A DNA stretch of 64,000 nt. Source: Robiginitalea sediminis (lineage in GTDB: Bacteria; Bacteroidota; Bacteroidia; Flavobacteriales; Flavobacteriaceae). The first letter of the stretch is position 1, and every line of letters starts with the position of its first letter. The position numbers were made by a program, and so were the translations under genes. The DNA is taken from contig NZ_NGNR01000002.1 of assembly GCF_002198115.1 (NCBI RefSeq), positions 541,558-605,557 on the forward strand, read 5' to 3'. Below are positions 9,743 through 20,089 of the stretch, in pieces. The notes beneath the pieces were generated by a model that worked only from the letters and a program-made list of their open reading frames with translations, did no database searches and was not told where the DNA came from.

Positions 9743-9773
9743 GCGGCCCGGAATCCATTTGTTGTGGCGAGAA

Positions 9774-9802
9774 AACCCCCGAACACCCCCGGGGGTTTTT
9801 CT
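9774..9802. terminator. Bidirectional intrinsic terminator
   Basis: AACCCCC and GGGGGTT form a stem around a ten-base loop. It is flanked by A residues on one side and a T run on the other, so it can end transcription from both the membrane protein gene and the convergent ATPase gene. Confidence 0.8.
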
Positions 9803-9805
9803 TTT

Positions 9806-11284
9806 TCAAAGCCCCCGGATGTAGTTCCCGTACAAGTCCTTGAACTGATACCCGTCCGAGAACCTTCGCTTACTTAGTTTTTCGTGTGCTACCAACCCCC
9901 AGAGCAGCAATTCCATAAGGAAGTAACGCGTCTGGGAATCGGCCTCAGGCTGGTGGGCATCCATCAACTTTCCTAAGGGTGCTACACTGTCCAGCAGGTC
10001 CCGGTAGGCCGAATCGCTTAAGTCGTCGTGCAATTCCAGGCCTTCACCTTCGAAAAACCAATGCACCAGATCGTCGTAGGGAGAAGGCACATCTTTGTGC
10101 TCCAACTTCCGGATTTCGGGAAAATACTCAGTGAAACTGGACTTTACCGCCTCTTCAATCAGGTGCTGCGCAACCGCGTCGGCACCTTCCTGCTCCCCTT
10201 CGTATACCAATTCGATTTTACCTGTAACGGCAGGGATAACACCCATAAAATCTCCCAGTCTGACCCAGGTCTCCGACTCCCCGTTGCGGAGCATACGCCG
10301 CTCGGCCGTGCTCACCAGGTTTTCCAGGGCCGTAATACTGGTGCGGGCGCTAACCCCGCTTTTGCGGTCCACAAAGTCGCTTTCCCGTGCCTCAAAACTG
10401 ATTTGCTCCAACAAGTCGCGGGCGGGATCCGCAAGGTGGATCCCCCTGGCCTGGCTCTCCGTAAGCCCCGCTTCCTGCTCGGTAATGCGGCGGGCTGTTG
10501 CAATATCCTCCGGATAATGCGTGAGAATCTGAGAGCCGATCCGGTCCTTCAGCGGGGTTACAATACTACCCCTGTTTGTGTAGTCTTCCGGGTTGGCGGT
10601 AAAGACAAATTGCAGGTCCAGGGGCAGGCGGACCTTAAAGCCGCGTATCTGGACATCGCCCTCTTCCAGGATATTGAAGAGCGCCACCTGTATGCGCGAT
10701 TGCAAATCCGGGAGTTCATTGATACAGAAGATACAGCGGTTGGCCCTGGGAATCATCCCAAAGTGGATGACCCGGTCATCGGCGTAGGAAAGTTTCAGGT
10801 TGGCAGCCTTAATCGGGTCTACATCGCCTATGAGATCGGCAACGGTAACATCCGGCGTCGCCAGCTTTTCATAGAAGCGCTCGCTGCGGTGTACCCAGGC
10901 TACAGGGGTTTTATCTCCCAGCTCGGCCACGGTTTCCCGGGCAAACCGGGATAAAGGGCGAAAGGGGTCGTCGTGGATTTCAGACCCTTCCACTTCCGGC
11001 ATCCACTCATCGAGCAACCCTACCATGAGGCGGGCCATACGGGTTTTGGCCTGTCCGCGCAACCCCAGCAGGTTGATGTGATGGCGCGAAAGCAAGGCTT
11101 GTTCCAGTTGGGGGATCACCGTATTTTCATACCCCCAGACCCCTTCAAAGGCGGGCTGGTTTGCCTGGATCCGGGCAATCAGGTTTTCACGGATTTCGTC
11201 CCGGATAGGGCGAGGAGTATACCCCGAAGCTATAAGCTCCCCCAGGGTTTTGATTTTTGGCGGTTCCGAATGTCTTTCGTTCAT
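9806..11284 (-). CDS. MoxR/magnesium-chelatase-type AAA+ ATPase
   Basis: A 492-residue AAA+ protein of the type that works with a von Willebrand A partner, which is encoded directly upstream. The P-loop reads GLRGQAKT (residues 74-81), with Ala where the usual Gly stands, and the Walker B segment reads CIFCINE (about 184-190), with Asn before the Glu in place of Asp. Sensor-like VFTANPEDYTNRG and the later PLKDRIGSQI fit the family. I start at the ATG at 11284 (MNERHSEP), ten bases after the VWA stop codon; the longer frame overlaps that gene by 44 bases. Such pairs act as chaperone-like remodelling machines, but the target here is unknown. Confidence 0.85.
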   Translation of the reverse strand: MNERHSEPPKIKTLGELIASGYTPRPIRDEIRENLIARIQANQPAFEGVWGYENTVIPQLEQALLSRHHINLLGLRGQAKTRMARLMVGLLDEWMPEVEGSEIHDDPFRPLSRFARETVAELGDKTPVAWVHRSERFYEKLATPDVTVADLIGDVDPIKAANLKLSYADDRVIHFGMIPRANRCIFCINELPDLQSRIQVALFNILEEGDVQIRGFKVRLPLDLQFVFTANPEDYTNRGSIVTPLKDRIGSQILTHYPEDIATARRITEQEAGLTESQARGIHLADPARDLLEQISFEARESDFVDRKSGVSARTSITALENLVSTAERRMLRNGESETWVRLGDFMGVIPAVTGKIELVYEGEQEGADAVAQHLIEEAVKSSFTEYFPEIRKLEHKDVPSPYDDLVHWFFEGEGLELHDDLSDSAYRDLLDSVAPLGKLMDAHQPEADSQTRYFLMELLLWGLVAHEKLSKRRFSDGYQFKDLYGNYIRGL

Positions 11285-11294
11285 AGCGTAAATA

Positions 11295-12437
11295 TTATCC
11301 CCGCAAGCGTTTTTTGCGGTTGGTCTCATAGTCTTCAAAAATCATTTCCCCTAACCCCTTAAGCCCTGTAAAGAGGGCCTTGCCTTTGTTGGCCTCGGTA
11401 AAATGCCGGACGAACTGCATGAGGTAGGGGTCGCGGGCAATCATAAAAGTAGTGATGGGGATATGGAGTTTACGGGCCTGACTGGCCATGTTGTAGCACT
11501 TCTCCACGATAAACTCATCCAGGCCTACACTGTTCTTATAATAGCTGCCATCCGGCAAGCGCAGACAGGAAGGCTTGCCGTCTGTAATCATAAAAATCTG
11601 TTTATTGGTGTTGCGCTTACGACGCAACAGGTCCATGGCGAGCTGAAGGCCCGCCACCGTATTGGTGTGGTAGGGCCCTACGGTAAGGTACGGCAATTCC
11701 TTTACGCTAATGGGCCAGGCATCATTGCCAAAAACCAGGATGTCGAGGGTATCCTTGGGGTAGCGGGTGGTGATGAGTTCGGCCAGGGCCATGGCTACTT
11801 TTTTGGCCGGGGTTATGCGGTCTTCCCCATAGAGGATCATGCTGTGGCTGATATCGATCATCAGCACTGTACTCATCTGTGCCTTAAAGTGGGTGTCTTC
11901 CACTACCAGGTCACTTTCATCGAGCCTGAAACTATCCATCCCATGATTGACCTGTGCATTGCGCAGGCTCTCAGTCATGGAGATACTTTCCAGACTATCC
12001 CCGAAACGGTAAGCCCTGAAATCGCCCGTATGCTCATCCCCTGGTCCTGCCTTGCCAGTGCGGTGGTCGCCACTGCCGCGGCGCTTGAGTTTGCCGAAAA
12101 TCTGGTCCAAGGCGCGTTGGCGGAGCATCCGCTCTAGTTTTGGGGTCATACTGAGGTCCCGGTCTGTGGGTTCCCCTTCCCCCTCACCTTCGGGGCCGAA
12201 CCGGGGTTCTTCCCGCAAAAAGCCCTTGGCTTTGAGGTCCTCTATGAAGTCTTCTATGGTGTAGGATTCGTCGGTGAGGCTGTACTCCTCGTCCAGTTGC
12301 CGCAACCAATCCAGGGCCTCGTCCACATCGCCCGAAGTATGGGTAATCAGTTCCTGGAAGATATCGAATAGCTTATCGAAGGGGCTCTTTTCCGGAGCCT
12401 CGTAAGCCGTAAAGCGGAATCCTGTTCTTCTCTCCAT
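11295..12437 (-). CDS. von Willebrand factor A domain protein, partner of the AAA ATPase
   Basis: A 380-residue cytoplasmic protein. The N-terminal half (about 1-175) is charged and rich in Glu, Gly and Arg. The C-terminal half is a VWA domain with an intact MIDAS site: MIDISHSM (Asp-x-Ser-x-Ser), the threonine in GPYHTNTVAGL, and MITDGKPS. No signal peptide or membrane helix is present. The gene begins 57 bases after hisIE on the same strand, so read-through from the his operon is possible. Its product probably recruits substrates to the ATPase encoded next to it. Confidence 0.85.
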   Translation of the reverse strand: MERRTGFRFTAYEAPEKSPFDKLFDIFQELITHTSGDVDEALDWLRQLDEEYSLTDESYTIEDFIEDLKAKGFLREEPRFGPEGEGEGEPTDRDLSMTPKLERMLRQRALDQIFGKLKRRGSGDHRTGKAGPGDEHTGDFRAYRFGDSLESISMTESLRNAQVNHGMDSFRLDESDLVVEDTHFKAQMSTVLMIDISHSMILYGEDRITPAKKVAMALAELITTRYPKDTLDILVFGNDAWPISVKELPYLTVGPYHTNTVAGLQLAMDLLRRKRNTNKQIFMITDGKPSCLRLPDGSYYKNSVGLDEFIVEKCYNMASQARKLHIPITTFMIARDPYLMQFVRHFTEANKGKALFTGLKGLGEMIFEDYETNRKKRLRG

Positions 12438-12494
12438 AGCCTGATCCTAAAAATACGACAATTGGAGGCCAGTGCGAAAACCGTTTGCGAAATC

Positions 12495-13106
12495 TTAACG
12501 ACTTTCCCGGTGCCGGGCTTCCAGCACCCCGAGGACGTCTTTCAGGGTAAAACCTTTGGCTTGCAGCAGCACGAGCAGATGGAATACCAGGTCGGCACTT
12601 TCTCCCAGGAAATGATCCGGGTTATTATCCATGGCCTCAATAACCGTTTCCACAGCCTCCTCCCCTACTTTTTGGGCTATTTTGGGGACCCCTTTTTCAA
12701 AAAGGGAGGCTACATAACTGTTGGACTCCGTTCCCAGGGATGCTTTTCGTTGGGCAATAACCGCTTCAAGTTGTGCCAGGAAGGCATGGCCGCTATGGTT
12801 TGGCTGGGACCAGCAGGTGTCTGTACCGGTGTGGCATACCGGCCCCTGAGGGCGGGCCTTTACCAGGAGGGCATCCCCATCGCAGTCTATGAGGTATTCC
12901 ACAAATTCCAGGTAGTTGCCACTGCTTTCCCCTTTTGTCCAGAGCCGCTGCTTGCTGCGGCTGTAAAAAGTGACACGTCCTGATTCCCGGGTTTTCTCCA
13001 GGGCTTCCCGGTTCATGTATCCCAGCATCAGTACAGTGCCCGTGTCTGCATCCTGTATAATGGCGGGGACGAGTCCCCCGGATTTATCATAATCAATCGC
13101 TCTCAT
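12495..13106 (-). CDS. hisIE: Bifunctional phosphoribosyl-AMP cyclohydrolase / phosphoribosyl-ATP pyrophosphatase
   Basis: A 203-residue fusion that carries out steps 2 and 3 of histidine synthesis. The HisI domain (about 1-110) shows GYMNREAL, FYSRSKQRLW, the metal site DCDGDALL and the cysteines of CHTGTDTCW. The HisE domain (about 115-203) shows the helical nucleotide-pyrophosphatase pattern with KVGEEAVETVIEA. It is the last his gene, 10 bases after hisF. The fusion is normal for this phylum. Confidence 0.95.
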   Translation of the reverse strand: MRAIDYDKSGGLVPAIIQDADTGTVLMLGYMNREALEKTRESGRVTFYSRSKQRLWTKGESSGNYLEFVEYLIDCDGDALLVKARPQGPVCHTGTDTCWSQPNHSGHAFLAQLEAVIAQRKASLGTESNSYVASLFEKGVPKIAQKVGEEAVETVIEAMDNNPDHFLGESADLVFHLLVLLQAKGFTLKDVLGVLEARHRESR

Positions 13107-13116
13107 AGGTTCTTTT

Positions 13117-13872
13117 TTAAAGCCTGACCGGAATCCCCTTTTGGCTCAGGTACTGTTTTAGGTCTGGTATGGGGATTTCATTAAAATGGAATACGCTGGC
13201 AGCAAGGGCGGCATCGGCCTTGCCCTCCAGAAACGCATCGGCAAAATGCGCCCGGGTACCGGCTCCTCCCGAGGCGATTACAGGGACCGTGACCTCTTCC
13301 GACATCCGGGCCAGGGCTTCATTGGCAAAGCCATTTTTGGTCCCGTCGTGGTCCATGCTTGTGAAAAGCAGCTCCCCGGCACCCCGGTCTACCACTTCCC
13401 GTGCCCAGGAGAACAGTTCCACTTCGGTCGGTACTTTTCCGCCTACCAGGTGGATCAACCATTGCCCCTCCACCCACTTCGCGTCCAGGGCCACCACAAT
13501 ACACTGGGATCCGTATTTTTTGGCAAGGCTGTCTATCAGGTCCGGGTTGCGCACGGCAGCAGAATTAAGTGAAACTTTGTCTGCTCCGTTGTGTAAAAGG
13601 GTTTCCACATGGCTTTCGGAGGATATACCACCCCCAACCGTAAAGGGTATATCGATTTGCTCTGCTACATGCCGTACCAGTTCTGCAAGGGTTCCACGGT
13701 TTTCCTCAGTGGCGGCGATATCCAGGAATACGAGCTCATCTGCTCCCTGTCGGGCATAGGCTGCTGCCAGTTCTACCGGGTCGCCGGCATCCCTCAGGTC
13801 TACGAAATTGATCCCCTTTACCGTCCTGCCATCTTTGATATCGAGGCAGGGGATGATTCGCTTGGTTAGCAT
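13117..13872 (-). CDS. hisF: Imidazole glycerol phosphate synthase subunit HisF
   Basis: A 251-residue (beta-alpha)8 barrel that closes the imidazole ring with ammonia delivered by HisH. The catalytic aspartates are Asp11 (IPCLDIKDG) and Asp130 (VVALDAKW), at the standard numbering. The phosphate loops VGGGIS and ASGGAG are present. Its start overlaps the end of the DinB gene by seven bases. Confidence 0.96.
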   Translation of the reverse strand: MLTKRIIPCLDIKDGRTVKGINFVDLRDAGDPVELAAAYARQGADELVFLDIAATEENRGTLAELVRHVAEQIDIPFTVGGGISSESHVETLLHNGADKVSLNSAAVRNPDLIDSLAKKYGSQCIVVALDAKWVEGQWLIHLVGGKVPTEVELFSWAREVVDRGAGELLFTSMDHDGTKNGFANEALARMSEEVTVPVIASGGAGTRAHFADAFLEGKADAALAASVFHFNEIPIPDLKQYLSQKGIPVRL

Positions 13873-14402
13873 GTCTCCTCATTTTTTTGCTCCAGGTCTA
13901 CCCCCTGATAAAAGCCGAGGTCCTGGTCCTGTTTGGCTTTAACCGCATAGGCTATCTGCCCGGTGTGGTAACTCAGGTGCTCCACAGCGTGCAGGACCAT
14001 CCCGATCCCACTCATCCGGAACCCCTGTACGGTGCGTTCTTTCAGGTAGGCTTCTTCCCTGGAGTCACGGATCGTTTCCGTCACCGAGGCCACGGTTTCC
14101 AGGTACCTTTGCCAGGTTTCTTCCGGGGTCGGTTGTGCCTCCGGTTCAAATTCCAAATTCCTTTCCCGTACATCGGGCGCACCTCCCAACCCGCTTACCA
14201 CATACTGCCGCATGTTCCCGCATAGGTGGAGTATTAGGTGACCCACAGCGTTGGAGGCCGGATTGGGTCGCCACCAAAAGGCGTTATCCGGCAGGTGTTC
14301 CAGGGCCTTTCGGATCATCCGGGTGGACTCCTCAATCCGGTATATGGCGTTCGACTTGAAATCGGCCAGCCATAGCTCTTCGGGTATTGCCTGGTTACTC
14401 AT
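13866..14402 (-). CDS. DinB-family protein embedded in the his operon
   Basis: A 178-residue DinB/YfiT-like four-helix protein. The three-histidine metal site is suggested by [10 protein letters not shown] (about residues 54-63) and [13 protein letters not shown] (about 138-150). Members use a divalent metal and often act on small thiols or are of unknown role. It overlaps hisA by eight bases at its start and hisF by seven bases at its end, so it is transcribed and probably translated together with both. I know of no place for such a protein in histidine synthesis, so its role here is open. Confidence 0.85.
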   Translation of the reverse strand: MSNQAIPEELWLADFKSNAIYRIEESTRMIRKALEHLPDNAFWWRPNPASNAVGHLILHLCGNMRQYVVSGLGGAPDVRERNLEFEPEAQPTPEETWQRYLETVASVTETIRDSREEAYLKERTVQGFRMSGIGMVLHAVEHLSYHTGQIAYAVKAKQDQDLGFYQGVDLEQKNEETC

Positions 14403-15123
14403 TGTTCCAGTTTAAAAGTTCTTTTAAAGGGATTCTACCCTCGTAGATGGCCTTCCCCACTATGGCTCCCTCGCAGCCTATAGCGGCCAGTTCACGGAGG
14501 TCTTCCGTGCTGCGGATTCCCCCGCTGGCAATCAGCCGGAGATCTTTCCCCGAGGCTGCAGCCAGGAGATCCCTGTAAAGCCCGGCAGCAGGGCCTTCCA
14601 GCATTCCGTCCTTGCTGATATCCGTACAGACCACATAGGAGAGGCCTTTGTCCAGGTATCCCATAACAAATGGCTCCAGGGCCAGGGAGCTGGATTCCTG
14701 CCAACCCGAAACCGCTATTTTGCCATTATGGGCATCCGCCCCGAGGATGATGCGCTCCCCTCCATGCCTGTTTACCCAACCCAGGAACGTCTCCGGGTCC
14801 TTTACGGCAATACTGCCGCCGGTAACCTGTGCAGCCCCGCATTCGAAGGCAATGCGGAGGTCATCTTCGGATTTAAGGCCGCCACCAAAATCGATTTTCA
14901 GCGAGGTATGGGCCGCGATCCGTTCCAGGACACGATGGTTTACCACGTGTGCCTGCCGGGCGCCATCGAGGTCTACCAGGTGCAGGTAAGCTACCCCGTG
15001 GTCTTCAAAGGCTTTTGCCATTTCCAGCGGATCCTCAGAATATGTTTTCTGGGTGGCATAGTCCCCTTTGGTAAGCCTCACGCATTTACCTCCAATGATA
15101 TCAATAGCTGGGATGATCCTCAT
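14395..15123 (-). CDS. hisA: ProFAR isomerase
   Basis: A 242-residue half-barrel-duplicated TIM barrel that isomerises ProFAR to PRFAR. Catalytic Asp8 is in [15 protein letters not shown]; a second candidate is Asp130 (LGADAHNG), and TDISKDGML carries the later conserved aspartate. The first four bases overlap the end of hisH. Confidence 0.95.
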   Translation of the reverse strand: MRIIPAIDIIGGKCVRLTKGDYATQKTYSEDPLEMAKAFEDHGVAYLHLVDLDGARQAHVVNHRVLERIAAHTSLKIDFGGGLKSEDDLRIAFECGAAQVTGGSIAVKDPETFLGWVNRHGGERIILGADAHNGKIAVSGWQESSSLALEPFVMGYLDKGLSYVVCTDISKDGMLEGPAAGLYRDLLAAASGKDLRLIASGGIRSTEDLRELAAIGCEGAIVGKAIYEGRIPLKELLNWNNE

Positions 15124-15701
15124 AGTTCAATAAAATTCTGAAGGATTTTGGCTCCTACCCTGCTGCTTTTCTCCGGATGGAATTGCACGCCGTAAAAGTT
15201 CTCCCGGGCAAGGGCTGCACTATACGCCAGCCCGTAATCGCTTTCTGCAACGGTTTCCGGGCAAAGGGGGGCATAGTAGCTATGGACCAGGTAGATATAA
15301 GAACCTTCCTCTACTCCTTTAAATAATGGGGATTTGAGGTTTGAAATGTTGTTCCATCCGATCTGGGGGACTTTGAGGCCAGGGGTAAACCGCCGCACGA
15401 CTGTGTCGAATATACCAAGGCCGGGGGTATCCCCTTCCTCCGAATACCGGCACATAAGCTGCATGCCCAGGCAGATCCCCAAGACGGGTTGCTGTAATTC
15501 CGGAAGCAAAGTATCCAAACCTGAACGTTGGAGTTTAGCCATGGCGCTGGCAGCTTCCCCTACCCCCGGGAAAATAACCCGGTCTGCCCGGGAAATCCGC
15601 TCCGCACTGTCACTGAGTTCCGGGTGGATTCCCATGCGCTCGAAGGCAAAGCGAATACTCTGGATGTTTCCGGCTCCGTAATCAATTATTACTACGTCCA
15701 T
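15120..15701 (-). CDS. hisH: Imidazole glycerol phosphate synthase subunit HisH (glutaminase)
   Basis: A 193-residue class I glutamine amidotransferase that supplies ammonia to HisF. The triad is visible: Cys77 in GICLGMQLM, and His and Glu in GVQFHPEKS near the C-terminus. It starts seven bases after hisB and overlaps hisA by four bases. Confidence 0.96.
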   Translation of the reverse strand: MDVVIIDYGAGNIQSIRFAFERMGIHPELSDSAERISRADRVIFPGVGEAASAMAKLQRSGLDTLLPELQQPVLGICLGMQLMCRYSEEGDTPGLGIFDTVVRRFTPGLKVPQIGWNNISNLKSPLFKGVEEGSYIYLVHSYYAPLCPETVAESDYGLAYSAALARENFYGVQFHPEKSSRVGAKILQNFIEL

Positions 15702-15708
15702 ATTGCAG

Positions 15709-16848
15709 TTATAACAATCCCTTGGTAGAAGGCAGGACCATGCGGTCCGGATCCCGTTTTACCGCCATTTTAACCGCCTTGGCAAAAGCTTTGAAAATGG
15801 CTTCAATCTTATGGTGTTCATTCTGGCCTTCGGCCTGGATATTCAGGTTGGCCCTGGCACTGTCTGCAAAGGACTTGAAGAAGTGCATAAACATCTCCGT
15901 TGGCATGTCCCCTATTTTCTCGCGGCGGAAATCGGTGTCCCAGACCAACCAGCTGCGCCCACCGAAATCGAGGGCGACCTGGGCCAGGCAGTCGTCCATA
16001 GGCAGGGTAAACCCATAGCGTTCCATCCCCACCTTGGAACCTATTGCCCGGTCAAAAGCCTGGCCCAGGGCAATGGCCGTATCCTCTATGGTATGGTGTT
16101 CGTCTACGTGCAGGTCACCTTTCACCCGGATTCGCAGGTCCATCTGACCGTGACGTGCCAACTGATCCAACATATGGTCAAAAAAGGCCAGTCCGGTCTG
16201 GATATCACTCCTGCCGCTGCCATCGAGGTTCAGGTCTATCAGGATATCGGTTTCAGCGGTCTTGCGCTTCACTTCGGCTTTTCGGCTCCCAAGCTTCAGG
16301 AATTGGTAGATACCTTCCCAGTGAGCACCTTCCCAGGCAATGCTCGATTGGAGCTCATCCCCGGAAATCTGAACCTCCCCTGCCCCGAGCTGGGGGTGGC
16401 TGTTCAGGAACAGACCTTTAGCCCCTAGATTGCGGGCAAGTTCCATATCCGTAAGCCGGTCCCCAATCACATAGCTGCCTGCCAGGTCGTACTCGGGCCC
16501 GAAGTATTCCGTTAAAAGTCCTGTCCCGGGTTTACGGGTATCTGCACGGTCCGCCGGGAAGGTACGGTCTATATGGACCCCTTTGAAAAAGATCCCTTCT
16601 GCTTCAAATGCCTTTACCATAAAATCCTGGACCGGCCAGAAGGCCTCCTCTGGAAACGCCTGGGTACCCAAGCCGTCCTGGTTGGTGACCATAACCAGGT
16701 CATAATCGAGTTCCCGGACTAGACGACCCAGGTACCGGAAGACCCCCGGAAGGAAGTCGAGTTTCTCAAAGGAATCGATTTGTTCATCTTCCGGCTCGCG
16801 GATCAGGGTACCGTCCCGGTCGATAAACAGGATTTTACGCTTTTTCAT
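15709..16848 (-). CDS. hisB: Bifunctional histidinol-phosphatase / imidazoleglycerol-phosphate dehydratase
   Basis: A 379-residue fusion. The N-terminal HAD phosphatase (about 1-170) has the nucleophile motif FIDRDGTLI (Asp10, Asp12). The C-terminal dehydratase (about 185-379) has the manganese-site repeats [25 protein letters not shown] and [13 protein letters not shown]. It thus covers steps 6 and 8 of the pathway. It overlaps hisC by 14 bases, the largest overlap in the operon. Confidence 0.96.
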   Translation of the reverse strand: MKKRKILFIDRDGTLIREPEDEQIDSFEKLDFLPGVFRYLGRLVRELDYDLVMVTNQDGLGTQAFPEEAFWPVQDFMVKAFEAEGIFFKGVHIDRTFPADRADTRKPGTGLLTEYFGPEYDLAGSYVIGDRLTDMELARNLGAKGLFLNSHPQLGAGEVQISGDELQSSIAWEGAHWEGIYQFLKLGSRKAEVKRKTAETDILIDLNLDGSGRSDIQTGLAFFDHMLDQLARHGQMDLRIRVKGDLHVDEHHTIEDTAIALGQAFDRAIGSKVGMERYGFTLPMDDCLAQVALDFGGRSWLVWDTDFRREKIGDMPTEMFMHFFKSFADSARANLNIQAEGQNEHHKIEAIFKAFAKAVKMAVKRDPDRMVLPSTKGLL

Positions 16849-17905
16849 TTTCGATGGATTTCAAACGATCAACTACAGCCATTAGGCGATTGTTTTCTTC
16901 AGGTGTACCTACTGTAATGCGAAGGGTGTTTTCACAACGTAACTGCCCGGAGCGGTTGCGAACCACAATGCCGGCATCCACAAGTTGGCGGTATCTCAGG
17001 GCGGCATCATCTACACGCACCAGGAGGAAATTGGCCTCAGACGGGAAGACTTTCTCCACTATAGGGCAGCGCTCAAAATAAGCAGCCAACCTGTTGCGCT
17101 CGGAGAGGATCACCTCCACATTGTGTTGGAATTGTGCCTTATCGCGAAGGGCTTCCAGGGCCCGGCGCTGGGTCAGTTCATTTACGTTGTAGGGGAGTTT
17201 AATCCGGTTCATATACCCTATGACCTCCGGGTGGGCCAGACACATCCCCAACCGGATACCAGCCATACCATAGGCCTTGGAAAGGGTCCTGGTAATAATC
17301 AGGTTGTCGTATTGTTCCAACCAACGTTCCAGACCAGGACCGGAAGCAAACTGTATGTAGGCCTCATCTACTACCACCAGCCCGGGAAAAGCATCCAGCA
17401 ATTGCCGTACGCGGTCGGGTTCTGCTACATTTCCCGTAGGGTTGTTGGGGGAACACAGGAACAGGACCTTGGTCCGGGGGCCCGAAGCCTCCAGGATGGC
17501 CGGAACATCCGGTTGGAAGTCCGGGTCCAGGGGAACTTCAATATTCGTTATGGCATTGATGCCAGCCAACACCTTAAACATCCCGAAAGTGGGTGGCAGG
17601 GTTATAACAGCATCGGTATTGGGTTCACAAAATACCCGGAAAACCAGGTCGAGGACTTCATCGCTTCCGTTCCCAAGGAGCATATGCCCGGGGTCCACCC
17701 CCATTTGCGCCGCCAGGAGTGCTTTTAACTGGCGTTGTAAAGGGTCCGGGTACCGGTTGATCCCATTTTCGAACGGGCTCTCATTGGCGTCCAGCAGCAC
17801 TACAGATTCCCCAGTCTCGCTGAATTCGCTTCGTGCGGAGGCATATGGGCTCAGCCCCTGAACCGTCTTTCGGACCCATCCCGAAATTCTACTGCTTTGC
17901 TTCAT
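16835..17905 (-). CDS. hisC: Histidinol-phosphate aminotransferase
   Basis: A 356-residue fold-type I PLP enzyme. The Schiff-base lysine is Lys210 in [25 protein letters not shown] and [10 protein letters not shown] give the cofactor contacts. The product converts imidazole-acetol phosphate to histidinol phosphate. ATG overlaps the hisD stop by four bases. Confidence 0.95.
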   Translation of the reverse strand: MKQSSRISGWVRKTVQGLSPYASARSEFSETGESVVLLDANESPFENGINRYPDPLQRQLKALLAAQMGVDPGHMLLGNGSDEVLDLVFRVFCEPNTDAVITLPPTFGMFKVLAGINAITNIEVPLDPDFQPDVPAILEASGPRTKVLFLCSPNNPTGNVAEPDRVRQLLDAFPGLVVVDEAYIQFASGPGLERWLEQYDNLIITRTLSKAYGMAGIRLGMCLAHPEVIGYMNRIKLPYNVNELTQRRALEALRDKAQFQHNVEVILSERNRLAAYFERCPIVEKVFPSEANFLLVRVDDAALRYRQLVDAGIVVRNRSGQLRCENTLRITVGTPEENNRLMAVVDRLKSIENEKA

Positions 17906-19203
17906 TGTCCTTTTCCTTTGTTTTCGAGGTACTGTAAGCGGAGGGTAACCGCATTGCGGTGGGCCTCCAGGCCTTCGGCTGCAGCCATGGTTTCAATGGC
18001 CGGTCCCAGTCCGCGAATCCCTTCCGCGCTAATGCGCTGGTAGGTAATGGCTTTTGTGAAATGATCCAGGTTTACCCCGCTGTACTGCCGGGCATAGCCA
18101 TTAGTGGGCAGGGTATGGTTGGTGCCCGAGGCATAGTCCCCTGCACTCTCCGGTGTGTAATTCCCCAGGAATACGGAACCGGCGTGGCGCAGCCCCTCCA
18201 GGAGGTAGTCTTCTTCCCTGTGGGCGATAATCAGGTGTTCCGGGGCATAGGCGTTGACCATATCGCAAAGTTGTTCCCGGTTGCGCAGGAGGATGGCTCT
18301 GCTATTACCCAGGGCTTTGGACGCAATTTCCCGCCTGGGAAGTTCCGGTAGTTGCCGCGCAATGGCCTGGTTCACCAGTTCCGGCAATGTCTCGTTGTCT
18401 GTAAGTAATAGTACCTGGCTGTCCGGGCCGTGTTCCGCCTGGCTGAGCAGGTCTGCCGCTATGAATTCCGGTTGGGCTGTGGCGTCGGCAACCACGAGTA
18501 ACTCGCTGGGGCCTGCCGGCATATCGATGGCAACACCCAACCGGGTAGCCCACTGTTTGGCCTGGGTTACATATTGATTCCCGGGACCGAAAATTTTATG
18601 AACGGCGGGGATGGATTCCGTGCCCAGGGTAAGGGCTGCAACGGCCTGGATCCCTCCTGCTGTACACACGGTAGTTACGCCGCATTTAAGGGCGGCATAG
18701 CAAATGGCAGGGTGCAGGGTGCCATCGGCCCCGGGAGGCGAACAAAGCACTATTTCAGGACAGCCCGCAATCCGGGCCGGAAGGGCCAGCATAAGGACTG
18801 TGGAAAACAAGGGGGCACTCCCCCCGGGGATGTAGATCCCCACTTTTTCCAGGGGTTTCTTTTCCTGCCAGCACATGACCCCCGGACAGGTTTCCACCGA
18901 CACCCTATCCGTACGCTGGGCCAGGTGGAAGGCCTCAATATTTCCGTAAGCCGTATCGATGGCTTCCTTCAACTCCGGATCCAACTCGTCGGCCCTAGCC
19001 TGAAGGGCAGGCCTCTCGAGCCGCAGGGATTCCAAAGCGACCTTATCATACAAACGGGTGTACTCCAGTACAGCCGAATCTCCCTTTTGCCTTACATTTT
19101 CAAAAACCTCCTGCACCAGGGCATCCATGGAGCTCTGGTCTTCCTTGGGGCGTTCCAAAAGCGCTGGCCAGGAGTCTTTTAAAGGGTACTTGATTATGTT
19201 CAT
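17902..19203 (-). CDS. hisD: Histidinol dehydrogenase
   Basis: A zinc enzyme that carries out the last two oxidations to histidine. Visible are GIYIPGGSAPL, the NAD-side KIFGPGNQYVT, the zinc ligand region SQAEHGPDSQ, and APEHLII and SGTNHTLPT near the C-terminus. I start at 19203 (MNIIKYPLKDSW, 433 residues), which fits the family's usual beginning and leaves 11 bases after hisG. An ATG at 19212 in the same frame is also possible; a longer frame to 19242 would overlap hisG. Confidence 0.95.
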   Translation of the reverse strand: MNIIKYPLKDSWPALLERPKEDQSSMDALVQEVFENVRQKGDSAVLEYTRLYDKVALESLRLERPALQARADELDPELKEAIDTAYGNIEAFHLAQRTDRVSVETCPGVMCWQEKKPLEKVGIYIPGGSAPLFSTVLMLALPARIAGCPEIVLCSPPGADGTLHPAICYAALKCGVTTVCTAGGIQAVAALTLGTESIPAVHKIFGPGNQYVTQAKQWATRLGVAIDMPAGPSELLVVADATAQPEFIAADLLSQAEHGPDSQVLLLTDNETLPELVNQAIARQLPELPRREIASKALGNSRAILLRNREQLCDMVNAYAPEHLIIAHREEDYLLEGLRHAGSVFLGNYTPESAGDYASGTNHTLPTNGYARQYSGVNLDHFTKAITYQRISAEGIRGLGPAIETMAAAEGLEAHRNAVTLRLQYLENKGKGQ

Positions 19204-19214
19204 CCTCCCCATAG

Positions 19215-20072
19215 CTAGACCACCATTTTTTCGATGGGACATACCAGGATCCCTTCTGCCCCCGCCTGTTTAACCTGGTCCAGGACTTCCCAAAAGCGCT
19301 CCTGCGGAATTACCGTATGTACGGAGCTCCACCCCTCTTCTGCCAGAGGAAGTACCGTGGGGCTTCGCATACCCGGAAGCAGCCGGATAATTTCCTGTAG
19401 TTTGCCATCCGGCACGTTCATCAGGACATACCGGTTGTCCCGGGCGCGCAGGACAGACCTGATCCTGAAACGGAGTTGCTCCAGGATGGCAGCCTGCTTT
19501 TCCCCTATGTGGGGGGAAACGGCCAGTACGGCTTCGCTTCGCATAATGACATCCACTTCCTTCAAGTTGTTTTTAAACAGGGTGCTACCGCTGGAGACGA
19601 TATCGCAAATCGCATCGGCCAGCCCGATATTCGGGGCTATTTCCACGGACCCGTTAATGATGTGCATCTCTGCTTTAACCCCATTAGCATCTAGGAAATG
19701 GGACAGGGTATTGGGGTAAGAGGTCGCGATCCGTTTGCCTTGAAGGTCGGCGGGGCTTTTGTACCCGGAACCCTTGGGAACGGCAACGGAAACTTTGCAT
19801 TTGGAAAAGCCCAGTTTCTCGGCAACTTCCAGGTCCTGCCCTTTTTCAAAGAGGACGTTTTCCCCGATAATGGCAATATCTACGACCCCATCCCGCAGGT
19901 ATTGGGGAATATCCCCGTTGCGCAGGTAGAATACTTCCAGGGGGAAATTGCGGGCGGAAGCCCTGAGCTGGTCCTTCCCGTTATCTATGGGGACTCCGCA
20001 GTCCTTCAGAATCCGAAGGGAATCTTCATTGAGCCTGCCACTTTTCTGTACTGCTATTTTAATGGTATCCAT
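19215..20072 (-). CDS. hisG: ATP phosphoribosyltransferase, long form
   Basis: A 285-residue first enzyme of the pathway. The catalytic part includes KIAVQKSGRLNEDS and DAICDIVSSGSTLFKNNL, and the C-terminal region (about 205-285) is the ACT-like regulatory domain of the long, HisZ-independent form. Histidine feedback is therefore expected at the enzyme as well as at the attenuator upstream. It is the first structural gene of the operon, 81 bases after the leader-peptide stop codon. Confidence 0.96.
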   Translation of the reverse strand: MDTIKIAVQKSGRLNEDSLRILKDCGVPIDNGKDQLRASARNFPLEVFYLRNGDIPQYLRDGVVDIAIIGENVLFEKGQDLEVAEKLGFSKCKVSVAVPKGSGYKSPADLQGKRIATSYPNTLSHFLDANGVKAEMHIINGSVEIAPNIGLADAICDIVSSGSTLFKNNLKEVDVIMRSEAVLAVSPHIGEKQAAILEQLRFRIRSVLRARDNRYVLMNVPDGKLQEIIRLLPGMRSPTVLPLAEEGWSSVHTVIPQERFWEVLDQVKQAGAEGILVCPIEKMVV

Positions 20073-20089
20073 CAGGTGAATTAAGTTGA

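Noticed and set aside
10028-10954. A 308-codon plus-strand frame opposite the AAA ATPase
   Set aside because: Shadow of the ATPase gene; no domain recognised.
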